NCBI GenBank assembly: GCA_903851415.1
Contig: CAINOE010000107.1
Coordinates: forward strand, 1 to 64,000
Source: an uncultured Rhodopila sp.
GTDB lineage: Bacteria; Pseudomonadota; Alphaproteobacteria; Acetobacterales; Acetobacteraceae
DNA length: 64,000 nt
Direction of reading: 5' to 3'
How positions within the stretch are numbered: the stretch's first letter is position 1; each line of letters starts with the position of its first letter. Shown here piece by piece: positions 63,141 to 64,000 of the stretch. The notes beneath the pieces were generated by a model that did no database searches, had not been told where the DNA came from, and saw only the letters and a list, made by a program, of their open reading frames with translations. Position numbers and translations under genes: made by a program.

Positions 63141-64000
63141 GCAAGCCATTTATTACGATGCCGATCTGCTTGAGCGGATACCGCTGGCGGCGCGCACGGT
63201 GCTGTTTGCCGGTTATGGCGATGGGCTTCTGGCCGCCGCATACCGGCGCCTGAACCCGAAGGCGCGCCTGCTCGGCCTCGATCCGGACGCGGAAGCCGCC
63301 CCGCCGCATTTGGACGCGGTGGCGGCGGACCTCGACGCCGACGCCCTGCCGTTCGACCTGCCCCACGGCCTCGACTGCATCGTCTACCGCGGCTGCCTGG
63401 AGCGCGCGCGCGACCCCGGCGCGCTGCTCCGCCGGCATGCCGCCGCGCTCAGTCCCGACGGCGTCATGGTGATCCATGTCCCCAACACCGGGCACTGGCG
63501 CATCGCCGAGCGCCTGTTGCGCGGGGAGGACGCTGAGGCGGAGGCGGACCAGCCGCGGGGACTGACGCGGGAGAGCATGCGCCGCCATCTGCTGAGTGCC
63601 GGCCTGACGCTCTGCGATGTCATACCGCACGGCTCCGATGAGGATGGCGCGGCCTTCGCCGAGGCGCTCGCGCCGGGCCTGGAGGCGCTCGGCATCGATC
63701 CGGAGGAGTATGCGCTCCGCGCCGCCCCGCTCTACCTGACCTGGAGGGCCCGCAAGGAGCCGCGCCCGAAGGTGATTCTGTCCGGCAACATGCTGGCGCC
63801 GGTGGGCGGGGTATCGCATGTCCGCGTCGTGCATCCGCTGCGGGCAATCGCAAGCGATCCGTCGTTCCGCGCGGAGCTCACCGCCGAGGTTTTCCCGCGC
63901 GGACCGGGCGACGACACGCCGCGGATCTTCGTGCTGCACCGCCCCGTGCTTATCGGCGAGAAGGGCCTGGCGACGATCCGGGCGCTGACCGCGGCCGGGA
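63141..64000 (+). CDS. Methyltransferase-like and glycan-related protein (runs off the window)
   Basis: An open frame of at least 286 codons starting MQAIYYDADLLERIPLAA. Residues 15-190 look like a class I SAM methyltransferase: TVLFAGYGDGLLAAAYRRL (motif I, variant), DCIVYRGCLERARDPGALLR and GVMVIHVPNTGHW. After about 210 a second part begins with KVILSGNMLAPVGGVSHVRV, which resembles the start of a glycosyltransferase-type domain. The 3' end lies outside the window. A methyltransferase-glycosyltransferase fusion is the likeliest reading. Confidence 0.7.

Overview
The window looks like chromosomal DNA of a GC-rich, Gram-negative alphaproteobacterium, most likely a member of the Acetobacteraceae/Rhodospirillales. 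This is inferred from gene content and style: a mreB-mreC-mreD-mrdA-rodA rod-shape locus, a heptose epimerase for LPS, UbiK and a TetR/COQ9-like protein, a three-haem cytochrome c of the type that serves membrane dehydrogenases in acetic acid bacteria, ATP-type PEP carboxykinase, and small dispersed palindromes between genes. No rRNA, tRNA, CRISPR array or intact transposase was seen.

Layout. 1-10.7 kb: mixed housekeeping genes (cysE, a YihY/BrkB membrane protein, an SRAP DNA-damage protein, a zinc alcohol dehydrogenase with an SDR, GDPD, an MBL-fold hydrolase, 3-hydroxyisobutyryl-CoA hydrolase, two small paralogues and a lipoprotein). 10.9-16.7 kb: the elongasome operon, with two dispersed repeats inside it. 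16.7-19.4 kb: two membrane glycosyltransferases. 19.6-24.9 kb: a decayed choice-of-anchor A pseudogene, then a translationally coupled pair consisting of a FeeM-like N-acyltransferase and a membrane PAS-GGDEF-EAL protein with an ICMT-like methyltransferase domain, a small Rmf/CrpP-like protein and an Lrp regulator. 25-31.7 kb: penicillin acylase family protein, RDD protein and Bpt aminoacyl transferase in overlapping frames, then Nudix, cytochrome c and PsiE-like genes.

31.7-50.5 kb is a patchwork. Metabolic genes (ligase-associated exonuclease, acyltransferase, a ThDP enzyme with pckA, M20 peptidase) alternate with accessory material. The accessory genes are a broken DUF433/PIN toxin-antitoxin pair, an HNH nuclease, a RusA-like plus AHJR/HEPN-like operon, an orphan MqsA antitoxin and a fragment of a second copy, a Phd antitoxin with a PIN toxin fused in frame to an unrelated membrane segment, and a truncated ImmA/IrrE-associated gene running in frame into a beta-helix membrane protein. 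The area appears to have been repeatedly rearranged.

50.7-58.1 kb returns to core genes (inositol monophosphatase, TetR/COQ9-like, proC, YbjN, ubiK, hldD-lgt, a MidA-like methyltransferase, a DODA-type dioxygenase). 58.1-61.7 kb holds the most striking gene, a 941-residue LRR-Roc-COR-TIR protein followed by two small genes on the same strand. This resembles a bacterial NLR/ROCO-type immune receptor with a TIR effector. The window ends with a GT2 glycosyltransferase and the start of a methyltransferase-like gene that runs off the edge.

The best candidates for a little-described system are the LRR-Roc-COR-TIR cluster, the RusA/AHJR-HEPN operon, and the FeeM/ICMT-GGDEF-EAL operon. All functional statements are from reading the translated sequence; no database search was run.
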